Counted from the stretch's first letter, positions 24,780-33,952 are shown. The stretch is DNA of 64,000 bases from Sporosarcina sp. ACRSL (GCF_022346605.1 NZ_JAKRNT010000007.1:124001-188000), one strand, 5' to 3'. Numbers and translations are program-made. Notes: a model not told the origin generated them from the sequence alone.

Positions 24780-24827
24780 AACACCAACTTATCGACCCAA
24801 AAGTCGACCAAAGGCTGGTGTTTTTTC
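24780..24827 (+). terminator. Candidate intrinsic terminator
   Basis: ACACCAAC ... GCTGGTGT TTTTTT with an inner short stem (TCGAC/GTCGA). Downstream of the pseudogene. Confidence 0.6.
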
Positions 24828-24918
24828 AAGGGAAAACAGTGGGTGGTTGAAATTACATAGGTCCTTATCGGATAAGCCGATTTGGACAGAGGCGACATCT
24901 GATCAGAAGGAGATATTA

Positions 24919-24978
24919 ATGACGTTGCTTATGATGGGGATTTATGAGAAGAGGCAGTGGGAGTGGGGGGCAGCGTAG
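24919..24978 (+). CDS. Possible 19-aa peptide
   Basis: AGAAGGAGATATTA precedes an ATG that opens a 19-codon frame ending TAG, directly followed by a strong terminator at 25000. The arrangement is that of a leader peptide with attenuator or a tiny peptide gene, but no downstream gene on this strand would be controlled. It could equally be the start of a lost gene. Confidence 0.25.
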   Translation: MTLLMMGIYEKRQWEWGAA

Positions 24979-24999
24979 AAAGGTGATAAAAGTAAATGG

Positions 25000-25033
25000 C
25001 GCTAGGTTCTTAGTAGAACCTAGCGTCTTTTTA
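25000..25033. terminator. Strong intrinsic terminator
   Basis: CGCTAGGTTC / GAACCTAGCG perfect stem with a 6-base loop, then TCTTTTT. Confidence 0.9.
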
Positions 25034-25088
25034 ATGGTAGAGATTGTTTGCACTTCTCTCTTTATGAAGTGAATGCCTGGCACCTCAT

Positions 25089-25871
25089 TTACGGGGCTTG
25101 TTTACTTTCTTGCACAGACACTAACTCCGTATAAATCTTCCCATTACTATCCGTACTCTTTATGATCCCGATTCCTTTAGCCAAGTATTCTCTAGAGCCA
25201 TCCGGAAAACGGAGAATGACGACGTTCTCAAAGGTACCGGCTTTTACGGTGACTGTTTTCGTCGTGCTTTCAACCAACACCTTTTGGTCCTCTAACATCA
25301 TTGACGAGTCTATTGTGTACGCCCCTTGTTTCAACGGATAGGGAACGTTGACGAAGATGAAGTCGGAACTCGATACACCCATCAGTAGTCTTTTTCCGTC
25401 TTCAACATAGGTGAAGTTCGATAAATCCGGGAACAGGGGACTCTTTTTATTATACAAGTACGTGTATTCATTCTCTTTCGCTACGTGAAACGTCTCTTTC
25501 TTCTCGTCTAAGAACGACGGTTTATACGTAAGAATCAACCCCTCTTTAGGCGCCAAGCCACCGGTGACCGTTGTTGCTGCAGCTTTCGGGTTTTGCTTCG
25601 ATAAAGCAGACGTATACACATATCCCTTACTTTCCCCGGCTTGTACATAGGACCAGCCGTCTGACGAAGACAATACCGTTATTTTCGAATGGTTTGGAAT
25701 GGTCCCGATCTGTTTCGCATTTTGTTTTGGTTCGACACGCAGGATAATATCATTTTTCGCATTTACATACATGTCGGTCGTCGCTACTACGCTTGTCTCC
25801 ACAGGAAAGGCATAAGTACAACCAAGTATCAACACCAACAAAGCTACTATTATTTTTCTAATTTGAACCAC
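25089..25871 (-). CDS. Secreted SH3-domain protein
   Basis: 260 residues. A signal peptide (residues 1 to about 28, 'RKIIVALLVLILGCTYAF') leads to a bacterial SH3 domain at about 38-95 ('NDIILRVEPKQNAKQIG', 'GWSYVQAGESKGYVY'). The C-terminal 150 residues contain 'KAGTFENVVILRFPDGSREYLAKGIGIIK', similar to the C-terminal part of the lipoprotein at 26337 ('PAGKYDHVIEI', 'YYAPEVGLIKTVF'). The protein probably sits in the cell wall. Its role is unknown. Confidence 0.75.
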   Translation of the reverse strand: MVQIRKIIVALLVLILGCTYAFPVETSVVATTDMYVNAKNDIILRVEPKQNAKQIGTIPNHSKITVLSSSDGWSYVQAGESKGYVYTSALSKQNPKAAATTVTGGLAPKEGLILTYKPSFLDEKKETFHVAKENEYTYLYNKKSPLFPDLSNFTYVEDGKRLLMGVSSSDFIFVNVPYPLKQGAYTIDSSMMLEDQKVLVESTTKTVTVKAGTFENVVILRFPDGSREYLAKGIGIIKSTDSNGKIYTELVSVQESKQAP

Positions 25872-26138
25872 TCCTTAATCTAGTTACTCCTAGAGGAGGT
25901 TATGAAGCAAGTTTTCAAAATAGAACATGTTACAGGGAAGATTAAACTCGTTAATCTTTATGTACCCTAAAACTATGAAAAAAATTCGGGTCTGTTTGCG
26001 AAAAAAAACAACAGATTCCCAAACCATTATCTGTCCGAGTACCTGGTACTTCAAAAATTTAGCATGTGGCGGTGCATTTTCCGTATTACGCGGGGGAAAT
26101 CGATGGATTAATGGCTGAAATGGCGCGATTTGAAAAAA

Positions 26139-26257
26139 TATCGATCATTTCCCGGAAGTTATCGATCATTTCCGGAAACTTATCGGTCATTTGGGGAGTG
26201 ATATCGGTCATTTCCTAGAGTTTATCGATCATTTCCCGAATTATATTGTCATTTTGT
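26139..26257. repeat. Tandem array of ~21-bp ATCGATCATTTCCCGGAA units
   Basis: Five to six units in a row, each TATCG(A/G)TCATTT followed by a variable GC-rich CCCGGAAGT-like part, period 20-22 bases, decaying at the end into TATATTGTCATTTTGTG. There are no spacers, so it is not a CRISPR array. It lies in a 460-base gap between two genes on the minus strand. Confidence 0.8.
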
Positions 26258-26286
26258 GACTTTACACCTACATAGTGAATATAAAA

Positions 26287-26331
26287 AGTACCAAGCCCCC
26301 GAACAATTCCTTGCCCGGGTACCTGGTACCT
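26287..26331. repeat. Dispersed palindromic element, copy 3
   Basis: AGTACCAAGCCCCCGAACAATTC ... GCCCGGGTACCTGGTACC: same loop as at 10406, arms altered. It lies just after the stop of the lipoprotein gene and can be its terminator. Confidence 0.75.
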
Positions 26332-26336
26332 CCAAC

Positions 26337-26975
26337 TCATTTCACACTTGCTGTATTATCCACTTTCTTTGCAGACTTTAGTTCGTTAAAAATGAACTCT
26401 TCTCCGTCTTTGAAGCTGAATACAGTCTTGATCAGCCCTACTTCTGGCGCGTAATAATTGAGGGTTTTCCCTTCTTTATCACCGGGAATCACGCTCGTGA
26501 TTTCAATGACATGATCATACTTGCCCGCTGGTACTTCCATCGTCAAGCCAGTAGCGGTCATTCGACTGACCGATTGGCTGGCATCGTTCTTGTCCCATTC
26601 TGGTTTATTCGCGAGTTCCACTACTGCCGTTTCGGCATTCCCGAACGAATTGATGAGGTAGACGAGTTTCACTTCTTCCTTGCTGACGATGTATTCTTTG
26701 ATGGCTTCGGAAGCAACACCCTTTTCATGGATGTAGACTGTATCCGTTCCATCTGAGTTCGTCGACAAGTTTACGGTATCAATGGAGGCAACCGAATTCC
26801 CGTCTGTATCGTAATTGGTATACTCTCGAGTCATCCCGATTGGCGGAAAGTACTCCGATACATCGATTGCTTCAGCTGTTTTGGAATCTACTGTTTTATT
26901 GTCCGATGAGCAGCCGTTGAGAACAAGCGCGAAAGTAAACAGGGCCGCCATGAATGCAAGTTGTTGTGTTTTCAA
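26337..26975 (-). CDS. Lipoprotein of unknown function
   Basis: 212 residues with a signal peptide ending in lipobox 'LNGC' (Cys at about 22), so it would be lipidated and held on the outer face of the membrane. The rest is a beta-rich domain ('YFPPIGMTREYTNYD', 'YYAPEVGLIKTVFSF') seen in Bacillales secreted proteins of unknown role and partly alike the C-terminal part of the SH3 protein at 25089. Single gene. Confidence 0.8.
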   Translation of the reverse strand: MKTQQLAFMAALFTFALVLNGCSSDNKTVDSKTAEAIDVSEYFPPIGMTREYTNYDTDGNSVASIDTVNLSTNSDGTDTVYIHEKGVASEAIKEYIVSKEEVKLVYLINSFGNAETAVVELANKPEWDKNDASQSVSRMTATGLTMEVPAGKYDHVIEITSVIPGDKEGKTLNYYAPEVGLIKTVFSFKDGEEFIFNELKSAKKVDNTASVK

Positions 26976-27057
26976 ATCAAATCCCCCTTTTTTAATCTAT
27001 ATTTTACCATCATGGCGCATGGAAGAACATCGTTTTCGAATTAATAGTGCGATTAAG

Positions 27058-27100
27058 AAATGCCATAAGCCCTTTATTTTCATGGGCTTATGGCATTCTA
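27058..27100. terminator. Hairpin between lipoprotein and transporter genes
   Basis: AATGCCATAAGCCC / GGGCTTATGGCATT perfect 14-bp stem. It lies just beyond the stop of the BASS transporter and should end that operon. Confidence 0.85.
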
Positions 27101-27105
27101 TAATC

Positions 27106-28107
27106 CTATTTCGACAGTTCTTTTGCTTTTGAGACCGATTCTTTACGTGGTTCCACGTCTGGGGTAGGGGCAGATTCATTTGGTATTTCACGTTTTCCCC
27201 AGTGAGTCGCGATAAAAGTACCGGTAATTAATTGCCATGCTGACGCAAATGCACTTGGCAATGCAGCCAATGGCGTGAAATAAGCAGCGGCTAAAGCGAC
27301 CCCGAGACCTGAGTTTTGCATTCCGACTTCGATGGAGACCGCACGTTGGTCTTGACGAGATAGTTTACACAATTTAGCTGCATAGTATCCTAACATAAGC
27401 CCGAATCCATTGTGGAGTAATACTGCTACAAATACTAGAATACCAGCAGTAGCAATCGTTTCTTTATTGTTTGCAACAATTGCCGTAACGATAATTGTAA
27501 TGGCAACAATTGAAACTAGGGGTAAAACAGAAATGCTTTTTTGAGTAACATTTGGTAAGAATTTAGTAACGATTAATCCTAAGAGAATTGGAATAATAAT
27601 TACTTGTACAATGGACATGAACATAGACATTGGATCTACTGGCAACCATTGCCCCGCAAAAAGCAATAATAGAAGCGGTGTCATTATCGGCGCAAGTAAG
27701 GTGGAAACACTCGTCATTGTAATGGAAAGGGGAACGTTTCCTTTTGCCAAATAGACCATCACGTTTGAAGAAGTCCCACCAGGAACACTACCAAGTAAAA
27801 CTAATCCTGCTGCAAGTTCTGGAGGTAATCTTAATAAATAAGCAATGATAAAGGCGGTCGTGGGCATGATTGAAAACTGTGCCACAACCCCTATAATCAC
27901 CGGAATTGGTCTTGTGAAAACTAATTTGAAGTCTGAAGCTTTCAGCGTAAGACCCATCCCAAACATGACGACCCCGAGTAAGATTGTGATGTACCCACTA
28001 AATTGAGTAAACCAACTCGGAACTATAAAAGCGATGACTGAAAAAATGATGATGATTAAGGCAAAATATCTGCCGGCTACATCACTAATCTTGCTAAGTG
28101 CATTCAT
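27106..28107 (-). CDS. Bile acid:sodium symporter family (BASS) transporter
   Basis: 333 residues, about ten transmembrane helices. 'GVVMFGMGLTL', 'LLGSVPGGTSSNVMVYLAKG' and 'SIEVGMQNSGLGVALA' are the family's conserved crossing-helix motifs. Members carry organic anions such as bile acids, pantoate or 2-keto acids with sodium. AGGAGG precedes the ATG. As last gene of an operon with a tartrate-dehydrogenase-like enzyme, an SDR and an aldehyde dehydrogenase, it probably imports their carboxylate substrate. Confidence 0.88.
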   Translation of the reverse strand: MNALSKISDVAGRYFALIIIIFSVIAFIVPSWFTQFSGYITILLGVVMFGMGLTLKASDFKLVFTRPIPVIIGVVAQFSIMPTTAFIIAYLLRLPPELAAGLVLLGSVPGGTSSNVMVYLAKGNVPLSITMTSVSTLLAPIMTPLLLLLFAGQWLPVDPMSMFMSIVQVIIIPILLGLIVTKFLPNVTQKSISVLPLVSIVAITIIVTAIVANNKETIATAGILVFVAVLLHNGFGLMLGYYAAKLCKLSRQDQRAVSIEVGMQNSGLGVALAAAYFTPLAALPSAFASAWQLITGTFIATHWGKREIPNESAPTPDVEPRKESVSKAKELSK

Positions 28108-28132
28108 TGTTAACCTCCTGGTTAGAGTCTAT

Positions 28133-29575
28133 TTATAGTCGAACTTGAACGGCAATATTTTTAATTTCAATATAGTTTTGAACAGCTAAATGGCTTTTTT
28201 CTCGCCCGATGCCACTTTTCTTATATCCTCCAAATGGCATTTGAACTCCGCCTGCAGCTCCGTAACTATTGATGAACACTTGGCCGCTTTCAATACGTGC
28301 TGCTACATAATGCGCTCGGTCAATATCTTTCGTCCAGACACCCGCAACGAGTCCGTACTCCGTGTCATTTGCTAATTCAATCGCTTCTTCCACGTCATTA
28401 AAACGTATGACACTTAACACAGGTCCAAAGATTTCTTCTTGTACAAACGAGCTATTATGGGAAGATGCTTCGATGATCGCAGGGCTGATATAGAAGCCAT
28501 TTTCATAACCTTCCACCTCAACTGGTTGCCCGCCTACTACAATCTTCGCTTGTTGATCCGCCGTATCTAAAATGCTTAGAATTTGTTCGTATTGTTTTTT
28601 GTTAATAATCGGTCCGACATCCGCATTGGTCGTAGGTGGTCCCACTTTTAAGCTTTTAAACTTCTCTACTAGTTTTTCTAGTAATTCATCTGCAATCGTT
28701 TCATCTACTAAGAGGCGAGATCCTGCAGAACATGTTTGACCCGCATTTTGTACAATCGAATTAACTATTGCAGGCACTGCACGTTCTAAATCAGCATCTT
28801 TAAAGACGATGTTCGGTGACTTGCCACCTAACTCGAGTGTGACAGGTACCACATTGTTTGCCGCTGATTTCATCACTGCAATTCCTGTTGGAACTGAACC
28901 GGTAAACGTAATTTGATTGATGCCAGGATGAGAAGTCAATGCAGCTCCTATTTCTGCACCGTATCCCGTAACATGTTGAAATACTCCTTGAGGAAGTTTT
29001 TCATGGAACCATTTTGCTAAAAAGTTTGTCGTCAAAGGTGTATCTTCAGAACTTTTTACAATCACTACGTTTCCAGTCGCAATTGCGGCAGCAACACTAC
29101 GTGCAGTAATTTGAATCGGGTAATTCCAAGGGACAATGTGTAAGGTAACGCCGATTGGTTCAATCACCGTTACATTTAATAAATTTTCTTCAATTGGAAT
29201 CGTATCACCAAATACTTTGTCAGCTATGCCACCATAGAATTCAAAATAGCGAGCCGCAGCTTCAATATCTGCTTTTGCTTGTCCAATTGGCTTACCAATA
29301 TCGAGAGATTCAAGATTCGCTAATTCTTCCGCATTCTCTCGTATAAATCTTGCTGTTTCCTGTAAAAACTGTCCTCTTTCAAATGGTTTGATCGACTTCC
29401 ACTCTGTACTTTTCAATGCTTTTTTAGCAGCTTGAACAGCAGCGTCTGCATGCTGTTCATTGCCCCGAACAATTTGGGTAATCAATTCACCTGAAGAAGG
29501 ATTAATGACGTCTATCCATTGTTCATTTGCATCTCCGACCCATTTTCCATCGATGAGCATTTGTATTTTTTCCAT
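28133..29575 (-). CDS. Aldehyde dehydrogenase (betaine-aldehyde dehydrogenase-like)
   Basis: 480 residues, full length. 'IVPWNYPIQITARS', 'LELGGKSPNIVF' (general base Glu), 'NAGQTCSAGSRL' (nucleophile Cys) and 'QMPFGGYKKSGIGRE' are the family signatures. It converts an aldehyde to an acid with NAD(P). It is only distantly related to the dehydrogenase at 3580, with different flanking motifs. Third gene in the operon that reads leftward from 31425. Confidence 0.92.
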   Translation of the reverse strand: MEKIQMLIDGKWVGDANEQWIDVINPSSGELITQIVRGNEQHADAAVQAAKKALKSTEWKSIKPFERGQFLQETARFIRENAEELANLESLDIGKPIGQAKADIEAAARYFEFYGGIADKVFGDTIPIEENLLNVTVIEPIGVTLHIVPWNYPIQITARSVAAAIATGNVVIVKSSEDTPLTTNFLAKWFHEKLPQGVFQHVTGYGAEIGAALTSHPGINQITFTGSVPTGIAVMKSAANNVVPVTLELGGKSPNIVFKDADLERAVPAIVNSIVQNAGQTCSAGSRLLVDETIADELLEKLVEKFKSLKVGPPTTNADVGPIINKKQYEQILSILDTADQQAKIVVGGQPVEVEGYENGFYISPAIIEASSHNSSFVQEEIFGPVLSVIRFNDVEEAIELANDTEYGLVAGVWTKDIDRAHYVAARIESGQVFINSYGAAGGVQMPFGGYKKSGIGREKSHLAVQNYIEIKNIAVQVRL

Positions 29576-29589
29576 TTAGATCATCCTTT

Positions 29590-30339
29590 CTAGATACTTC
29601 TTCCTCCGTCAACATGGATGACTGAACCTGTAATGATTTGCGCGCCATCCGTTAATAGATGAGTCACAGTTGCGGAAATATCGGTTGGTCTAATCAATCT
29701 GCCGAGCGGAACACTTTCTGCAAATACGTCTTTATTTAATTCGACTTCACTTGCTTCTTTAGAAGAGAACTGACCAAGCATTTGTGTATCAGCTGGACCA
29801 GGGTGAATGACATTGACACGAATATTGAACGGTGCTGTTTCCAGTGCTAACGCTTTAGAAAATGCTTCTACCGCACCTTTAGACGCTACATAACTTTGTA
29901 GACCCGGACGCGGTCTCGTAACAGAAACGGATCCTATGTTAATAATGGATCCAGTATTTTTTTCCTTCATATACCGAACCGCTTCTCGATTTGTTAAAAA
30001 TACGGCAGTCGCATTAATATCCATGAGCCTATGCCACTCGGATACTTCTACTTCCGTTATTGGTTTCCCTTGTTGCGCGATTCCGGCTACGTTCACGAGC
30101 CCGTCTAACTTATTAAACTTCGTGTAAATTTCTTTGAATGTTTCAGTAATACTTGTTTCTTCTAGGAGATTAATGTTTCTTACATGTAAATTTTCATTTT
30201 CGATAGAGGATAGGGAATCTGTATGAATATCCAGTCCAATTACAATAGCGCCTTCGGCTAAAAGATTTTCGACGACGGTTTTTCCCATACCTCCACCGGC
30301 TCCTGTGACGGCAATAACTTTAGCTTCTAGTTGTCCCAC
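29590..30339 (-). CDS. Short-chain dehydrogenase/reductase
   Basis: 249 residues. 'VTGAGGGMGKTV' binds NAD(P); 'NVAGIAQ', 'GSVSV' and 'SYVASKGAVEAF' give the Asn-Ser-Tyr-Lys catalytic set. The Asp in 'VIGLDIHT' at the end of beta-strand 2 favours NAD over NADP. GTG start directly after the stop of the preceding gene, so translation is coupled. It likely oxidises a hydroxyl group of the pathway's substrate. Confidence 0.9.
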   Translation of the reverse strand: MGQLEAKVIAVTGAGGGMGKTVVENLLAEGAIVIGLDIHTDSLSSIENENLHVRNINLLEETSITETFKEIYTKFNKLDGLVNVAGIAQQGKPITEVEVSEWHRLMDINATAVFLTNREAVRYMKEKNTGSIINIGSVSVTRPRPGLQSYVASKGAVEAFSKALALETAPFNIRVNVIHPGPADTQMLGQFSSKEASEVELNKDVFAESVPLGRLIRPTDISATVTHLLTDGAQIITGSVIHVDGGRSI

Positions 30340-31425
30340 TTACAAGTCCCCCTTAGCGTACTTTTTAATATTTCTGATAATTTTATCTGCGAATTCTGTT
30401 GTGGAAGCCGTTCCACCTAGGTCCGGTGTTCGTACCTTGCCCTCAACTAGTGTTTCTTCTATGCCATGAACAATCGACTCGGCTAATTCTGGGTAACCTA
30501 AATGGTCGATCATCATGGATGTGCTCCAAATTTGGGCGATCGGATTGGCAATGCCTTGACCTGCAATATCTGGTGCCGAACCATGAATGGCTTCAAACAT
30601 AGATGGGTAATTCCTTTCAGGGTTGATGTTTCCTGAAGGTGCAATGCCAAGTCCGCCTGAAATTGCAGCACCTAAATCTGTTAATATATCACCAAACAAG
30701 TTGCTGCCAACGACTACATCAAAGATTTCCGGCTTCGATACAAAAAAGGCGACTAATGCATCAATGTGGTAGAAGTTCGCTTTTATCTCCTCATAATCAA
30801 CGCCGACTTCTTTCACAACTTCATCCCAGAACGGCATGGAGAAATTGATAGCATTCGATTTTGTTGCTACAGATAAATGCTTTGACCCTCTTTTTCGTGC
30901 CAATTCATAAGCGTATTTGATGACACGTTCACTGCCCATTCGTGTAAAAACACTGTTTTGAACAACTACTTCATAGGGAGTGCCAACATGCAACCGACCT
31001 CCACTATTTGAGTATTCACCTTCCGTATTTTCACGTACAACGACAAAGTCGATATCTTCAATCCCTTTGTTCGTTAAAGGACTTTCGATCCCTTTCAACA
31101 ATTTAATAGGCCGTAAGTTTATGTATTGTTGAAATTCTCTTCTGATCGGTAAGATTAACTCCCAAACAGAAATATGATCAGGAACTTCAGGTGCCCCTAC
31201 TGCACCGAATAGAATGGCATCATAGGGAGCCAAGGTCTTCAATCCGTCCTCTGGCATCATACGCCCAGTTTCAAGATAACGTTGACAGTTCCAATCGTAT
31301 GTATCGATTTCAAAACGTAAATTCCCATGAATCTCTTCAACTGCCCTCAACACCTTGATAGCTTCTTGCATCACTTCTGGCCCGATTCCATCTCCTGGAA
31401 TGCTAGCGATTGTGTGTTTATTCAA
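30340..31425 (-). CDS. Tartrate / D-malate dehydrogenase-type enzyme (isopropylmalate dehydrogenase family)
   Basis: 361 residues. 'IPGDGIGPEVMQEA', 'VVRENTEGEYSNSGGRLHVG', 'DALVAFFVSKPEIFDVVV-SNLFGDILTDL' and 'EAIHGSAPDIAGQGIANP' define the decarboxylating beta-hydroxyacid dehydrogenase family; the 'SNSGGRLHVGTPYEVV' segment is that of tartrate dehydrogenases rather than LeuB or isocitrate dehydrogenase. It needs Mg/Mn and NAD. TTG start behind AAAGGAAG. First gene of the operon, divergent from a GntR-family regulator, so a tartrate- or malate-like acid is the likely inducer. Confidence 0.85.
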   Translation of the reverse strand: MNKHTIASIPGDGIGPEVMQEAIKVLRAVEEIHGNLRFEIDTYDWNCQRYLETGRMMPEDGLKTLAPYDAILFGAVGAPEVPDHISVWELILPIRREFQQYINLRPIKLLKGIESPLTNKGIEDIDFVVVRENTEGEYSNSGGRLHVGTPYEVVVQNSVFTRMGSERVIKYAYELARKRGSKHLSVATKSNAINFSMPFWDEVVKEVGVDYEEIKANFYHIDALVAFFVSKPEIFDVVVGSNLFGDILTDLGAAISGGLGIAPSGNINPERNYPSMFEAIHGSAPDIAGQGIANPIAQIWSTSMMIDHLGYPELAESIVHGIEETLVEGKVRTPDLGGTASTTEFADKIIRNIKKYAKGDL

Positions 31426-31464
31426 TCAAGACACTTCCTTTCAACTGACTATATATTACATACT

Positions 31465-31482
31465 ACATATTACGTATGATGT
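31465..31482. promoter_or_regulatory. Candidate operator of the GntR-type regulator
   Basis: ACATATTACGTATGATGT, an imperfect palindrome centred on TACGTA, in the divergent intergenic region between the dehydrogenase operon and the regulator. Confidence 0.4.
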
Positions 31483-31577
31483 ACTTGAATTATGATAACA
31501 CTTAGACAACTCTTTGTAAATTTAGTATTACAAATTAATTGATATTAGTAAAAAATACAAAAAGACTAGTTATCCGA

Positions 31578-31583
31578 TATAAT
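31578..31583 (+). promoter_or_regulatory. -10 box of the GntR regulator gene
   Basis: TATAAT, overlapping the ATG at 31582. This makes that ATG an unlikely start and supports the ATG at 31624. The -35 region is poor. Confidence 0.5.
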
Positions 31584-31623
31584 GAATAGAAAGGAAAGTA
31601 AATTCAATCGGAGGATTCACCTT

Positions 31624-32322
31624 ATGCAATTTTCGAAACTGACAACTTCAGACAAAATTTCAACCGAAATTGTCTCCAAAATAAAAGCTAAACTACTAGA
31701 AGGATCGCTTAAAAGTGGTGATAAATTACCTACAGAATCTGAAATGGTGGAACAGCTTGGCGTTAGTAGGACACCGGTCCGGGAAGCTATAAAAATACTA
31801 GAATCGATTGGTGTTATTCAAATTAAGCGCGGCGAAGGTATGTACATAACTAATAATCCTTCTCATTTTTCCTTAAACCCCTTAATCTTCAGCTTGATTA
31901 TGCATAGCAATAATACGCAGGAGCTAATCGAATTCCGGCAACATTTCGAGATTCTTATGATTAATATCATCCGTACCAAATGGTCTGAGGAAAAGATAAA
32001 GAAAATTGAGGAGGTCTATCACAGTCAAGTCCAGCGGCTAAAGCCCGAGCTAAGCCCTGAAGAACTGGCTGACATTGACTTAGAATTCCATTATGCGGTC
32101 CTAGAAGCAACTGAAAACGCCTTTATTATTGAGATTGGCAAAACGATTTACGAGTTGTATAGGCCGAAAATGATTGCCTCCAAACAATCCAGTAGCATCG
32201 AGCGGACGCTTAATACGCATAAGGCCTATTTGGATTTGCTCATGCAAAAGGATGCAGATGTTAGTAAGAAACAGATTCATGACATGATCTTAAACAATCA
32301 GGAATGGCTGGAGGGAGAGTGA
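31624..32322 (+). CDS. GntR-family transcriptional regulator (FadR/FCD type)
   Basis: 232 residues. N-terminal winged helix 'GDKLPTESEMVEQLGVSRTPVREAIKILE' is the canonical GntR DNA-binding motif. The C-terminal all-helical domain contains 'DLEFHYAVLEAT', as in FCD ligand-binding domains that bind a metal and a carboxylate effector. GGAGG nine bases before ATG 31624 decides the start. It faces the tartrate-dehydrogenase operon and is its probable repressor. Confidence 0.88.
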   Translation: MQFSKLTTSDKISTEIVSKIKAKLLEGSLKSGDKLPTESEMVEQLGVSRTPVREAIKILESIGVIQIKRGEGMYITNNPSHFSLNPLIFSLIMHSNNTQELIEFRQHFEILMINIIRTKWSEEKIKKIEEVYHSQVQRLKPELSPEELADIDLEFHYAVLEATENAFIIEIGKTIYELYRPKMIASKQSSSIERTLNTHKAYLDLLMQKDADVSKKQIHDMILNNQEWLEGE

Positions 32323-32441
32323 GATTGGGGTAGAAGTTTTCGCGTTATACGGGGATATTCAATTAAGGAGATTAATAGCGAGGGAGATTTAGAGTAACGG
32401 GTTCGATTGATGGGGAGAAAACAACAAAAAACACAGTGTTT

Positions 32442-32480
32442 GGGGACACGATTCTCATATGAATTGGTGTCCCTGTTTTT
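32442..32480 (+). terminator. Intrinsic terminator
   Basis: GGGGACAC ... GGTGTCCC followed by TGTTTTTG. Within a 330-base gap otherwise without a gene. Confidence 0.75.
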
Positions 32481-32654
32481 GTGATTGCAACAACATTTAG
32501 ATGCTTTATAGTGACGAACTGGTACCACAATTGGCACAGGAATAAGCAACAGCACATAAAAGTTTATGTTAATTGAAGAGTGACAGTAGAAGGTTTTAAG
32601 TGAATTAATAGAGAATACTACAAGTCGGAGAGTTTAGAAAGGAGAATTTTATAA

Positions 32655-33443
32655 ATGGCTGAAATTAAAGACTCATGGTTTACAGTAAATCAAATCGATA
32701 ACACAACTTTCGCTATTAGTGAGTATGGACATTGGGAGAAAGTTCACTCTTATTTATTAATTGGTGAGGAGAAAGCTGCATTAATTGATACAGGTCTTGG
32801 AATTGATAATATAAAAAGGATTACAGACCAGCTGACAAACTTACCGATTATTGTTCTAACAACGCACGTCCATTGGGATCATATTGGAAGTCACGGGGAG
32901 TTTAAGAATATTTATGTACATAAGGATGAGGAAGACTGGCTTATCAATGGAATTAAGAAACTTTCAATTGAACAAATAAGAAAAGATGTAAGTCGTGATA
33001 TTACAATACCAACTCCAAAAACGTTTATTCCAGACACATATAAACCATTTCAAGGATATCCAACTGGTTTATTAAATGATGGTGATAAAATAGAGATAGG
33101 GAGTAGAAAATTGACTATCTACCATACACCTGGGCACTCTCCAGGTCATATTTCCATCTTCGATAATAGTAGAGGTTACTTATTTACAGGGGATTTGCTT
33201 TATGATGAGACTCCGATTTATGCCTTTTTTCCAACTACCAATCCTGTGGAATTGGTACAGTCATTGGAAAAAATATCGAGTATTCCTAATGTAACTAAGA
33301 TTTTTGGAGGACATAACACATTAGGTCTTGATTCAGTTCTTTTGATAGAAGTGAAAAATGCAGTTAAAGAGCTTTGGGAACAAGAACTTGTAAGATTTGG
33401 AACGGGAATTCATAAATTTAAAGGATTTAGTGTTCAATTTTAA
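32655..33443 (+). CDS. Metallo-beta-lactamase-fold hydrolase
   Basis: 262 residues. 'LTTHVHWDHIGSHG' (HxHxDH), 'HTPGHSPGHIS' and 'LFTGDLLYDE' are the two-metal ligands in order, with a C-terminal 'GGHNTLG' His. It is distinct from the lactonase-like enzyme at 2675 and closer to the glyoxalase II-like, broad hydrolase group. AT-rich, single gene with its own site (GAAAGGAG). Confidence 0.85.
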   Translation: MAEIKDSWFTVNQIDNTTFAISEYGHWEKVHSYLLIGEEKAALIDTGLGIDNIKRITDQLTNLPIIVLTTHVHWDHIGSHGEFKNIYVHKDEEDWLINGIKKLSIEQIRKDVSRDITIPTPKTFIPDTYKPFQGYPTGLLNDGDKIEIGSRKLTIYHTPGHSPGHISIFDNSRGYLFTGDLLYDETPIYAFFPTTNPVELVQSLEKISSIPNVTKIFGGHNTLGLDSVLLIEVKNAVKELWEQELVRFGTGIHKFKGFSVQF

Positions 33444-33506
33444 CGAATTCTTATTCAGCTAACGGGGATAGTTCAAGATAGGGAATGATATTTTGGTGGT
33501 GTTTCT

Positions 33507-33908
33507 ATGAATAAATTTATTATTACATCAGGTGCGGTGGTTCTTGATGAACATAAGAGGATTTTATTAAAAAAAGATCCTTATCGGGGTTGGGAGTTGC
33601 CAGGCGGGATTGTAGAAGAAAATGAAAATATAAAGCATGCAGTAGTTAGAGAGGTTAAAGAAGAAACGGGAATAAACATTGAAATTAAAAGGTTTTGTGG
33701 AGTCTCTCAAGAAATAAAAAGAAATATCTGTAATATGTGGTGGTTAGGAACACCTGTAAGTGGTAGTTTAAAAACAAGTAGCGAAAGTTTAGAGGCCGGT
33801 TTTTTTGGTATTGAAGATGCATTAAAACTGATTAGAAATGACGACTTCAAAGTGGAACTTTTAAAATGTTTGGATAAAAATAATCATCCGTTTTTTATAA
33901 CATTGTAA
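33507..33908 (+). CDS. Nudix hydrolase
   Basis: 133 residues. The Nudix box runs 'GGIVEENENIKHAV' then 'REVKEETGI', matching GX5EX7REUXEEXGU. It should hydrolyse a nucleoside diphosphate linked to another group. GGTGG before the ATG. Single gene, AT-rich. Confidence 0.88.
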   Translation: MNKFIITSGAVVLDEHKRILLKKDPYRGWELPGGIVEENENIKHAVVREVKEETGINIEIKRFCGVSQEIKRNICNMWWLGTPVSGSLKTSSESLEAGFFGIEDALKLIRNDDFKVELLKCLDKNNHPFFITL

Positions 33909-33952
33909 ATGATTTTTTATTGAGCAAACGAGTGCTTTAGCTTGCAGATTGT

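Noticed and set aside
26139-26257. CRISPR array
   Set aside because: The units follow each other directly with no spacers, vary in their second half, and no cas gene is near.
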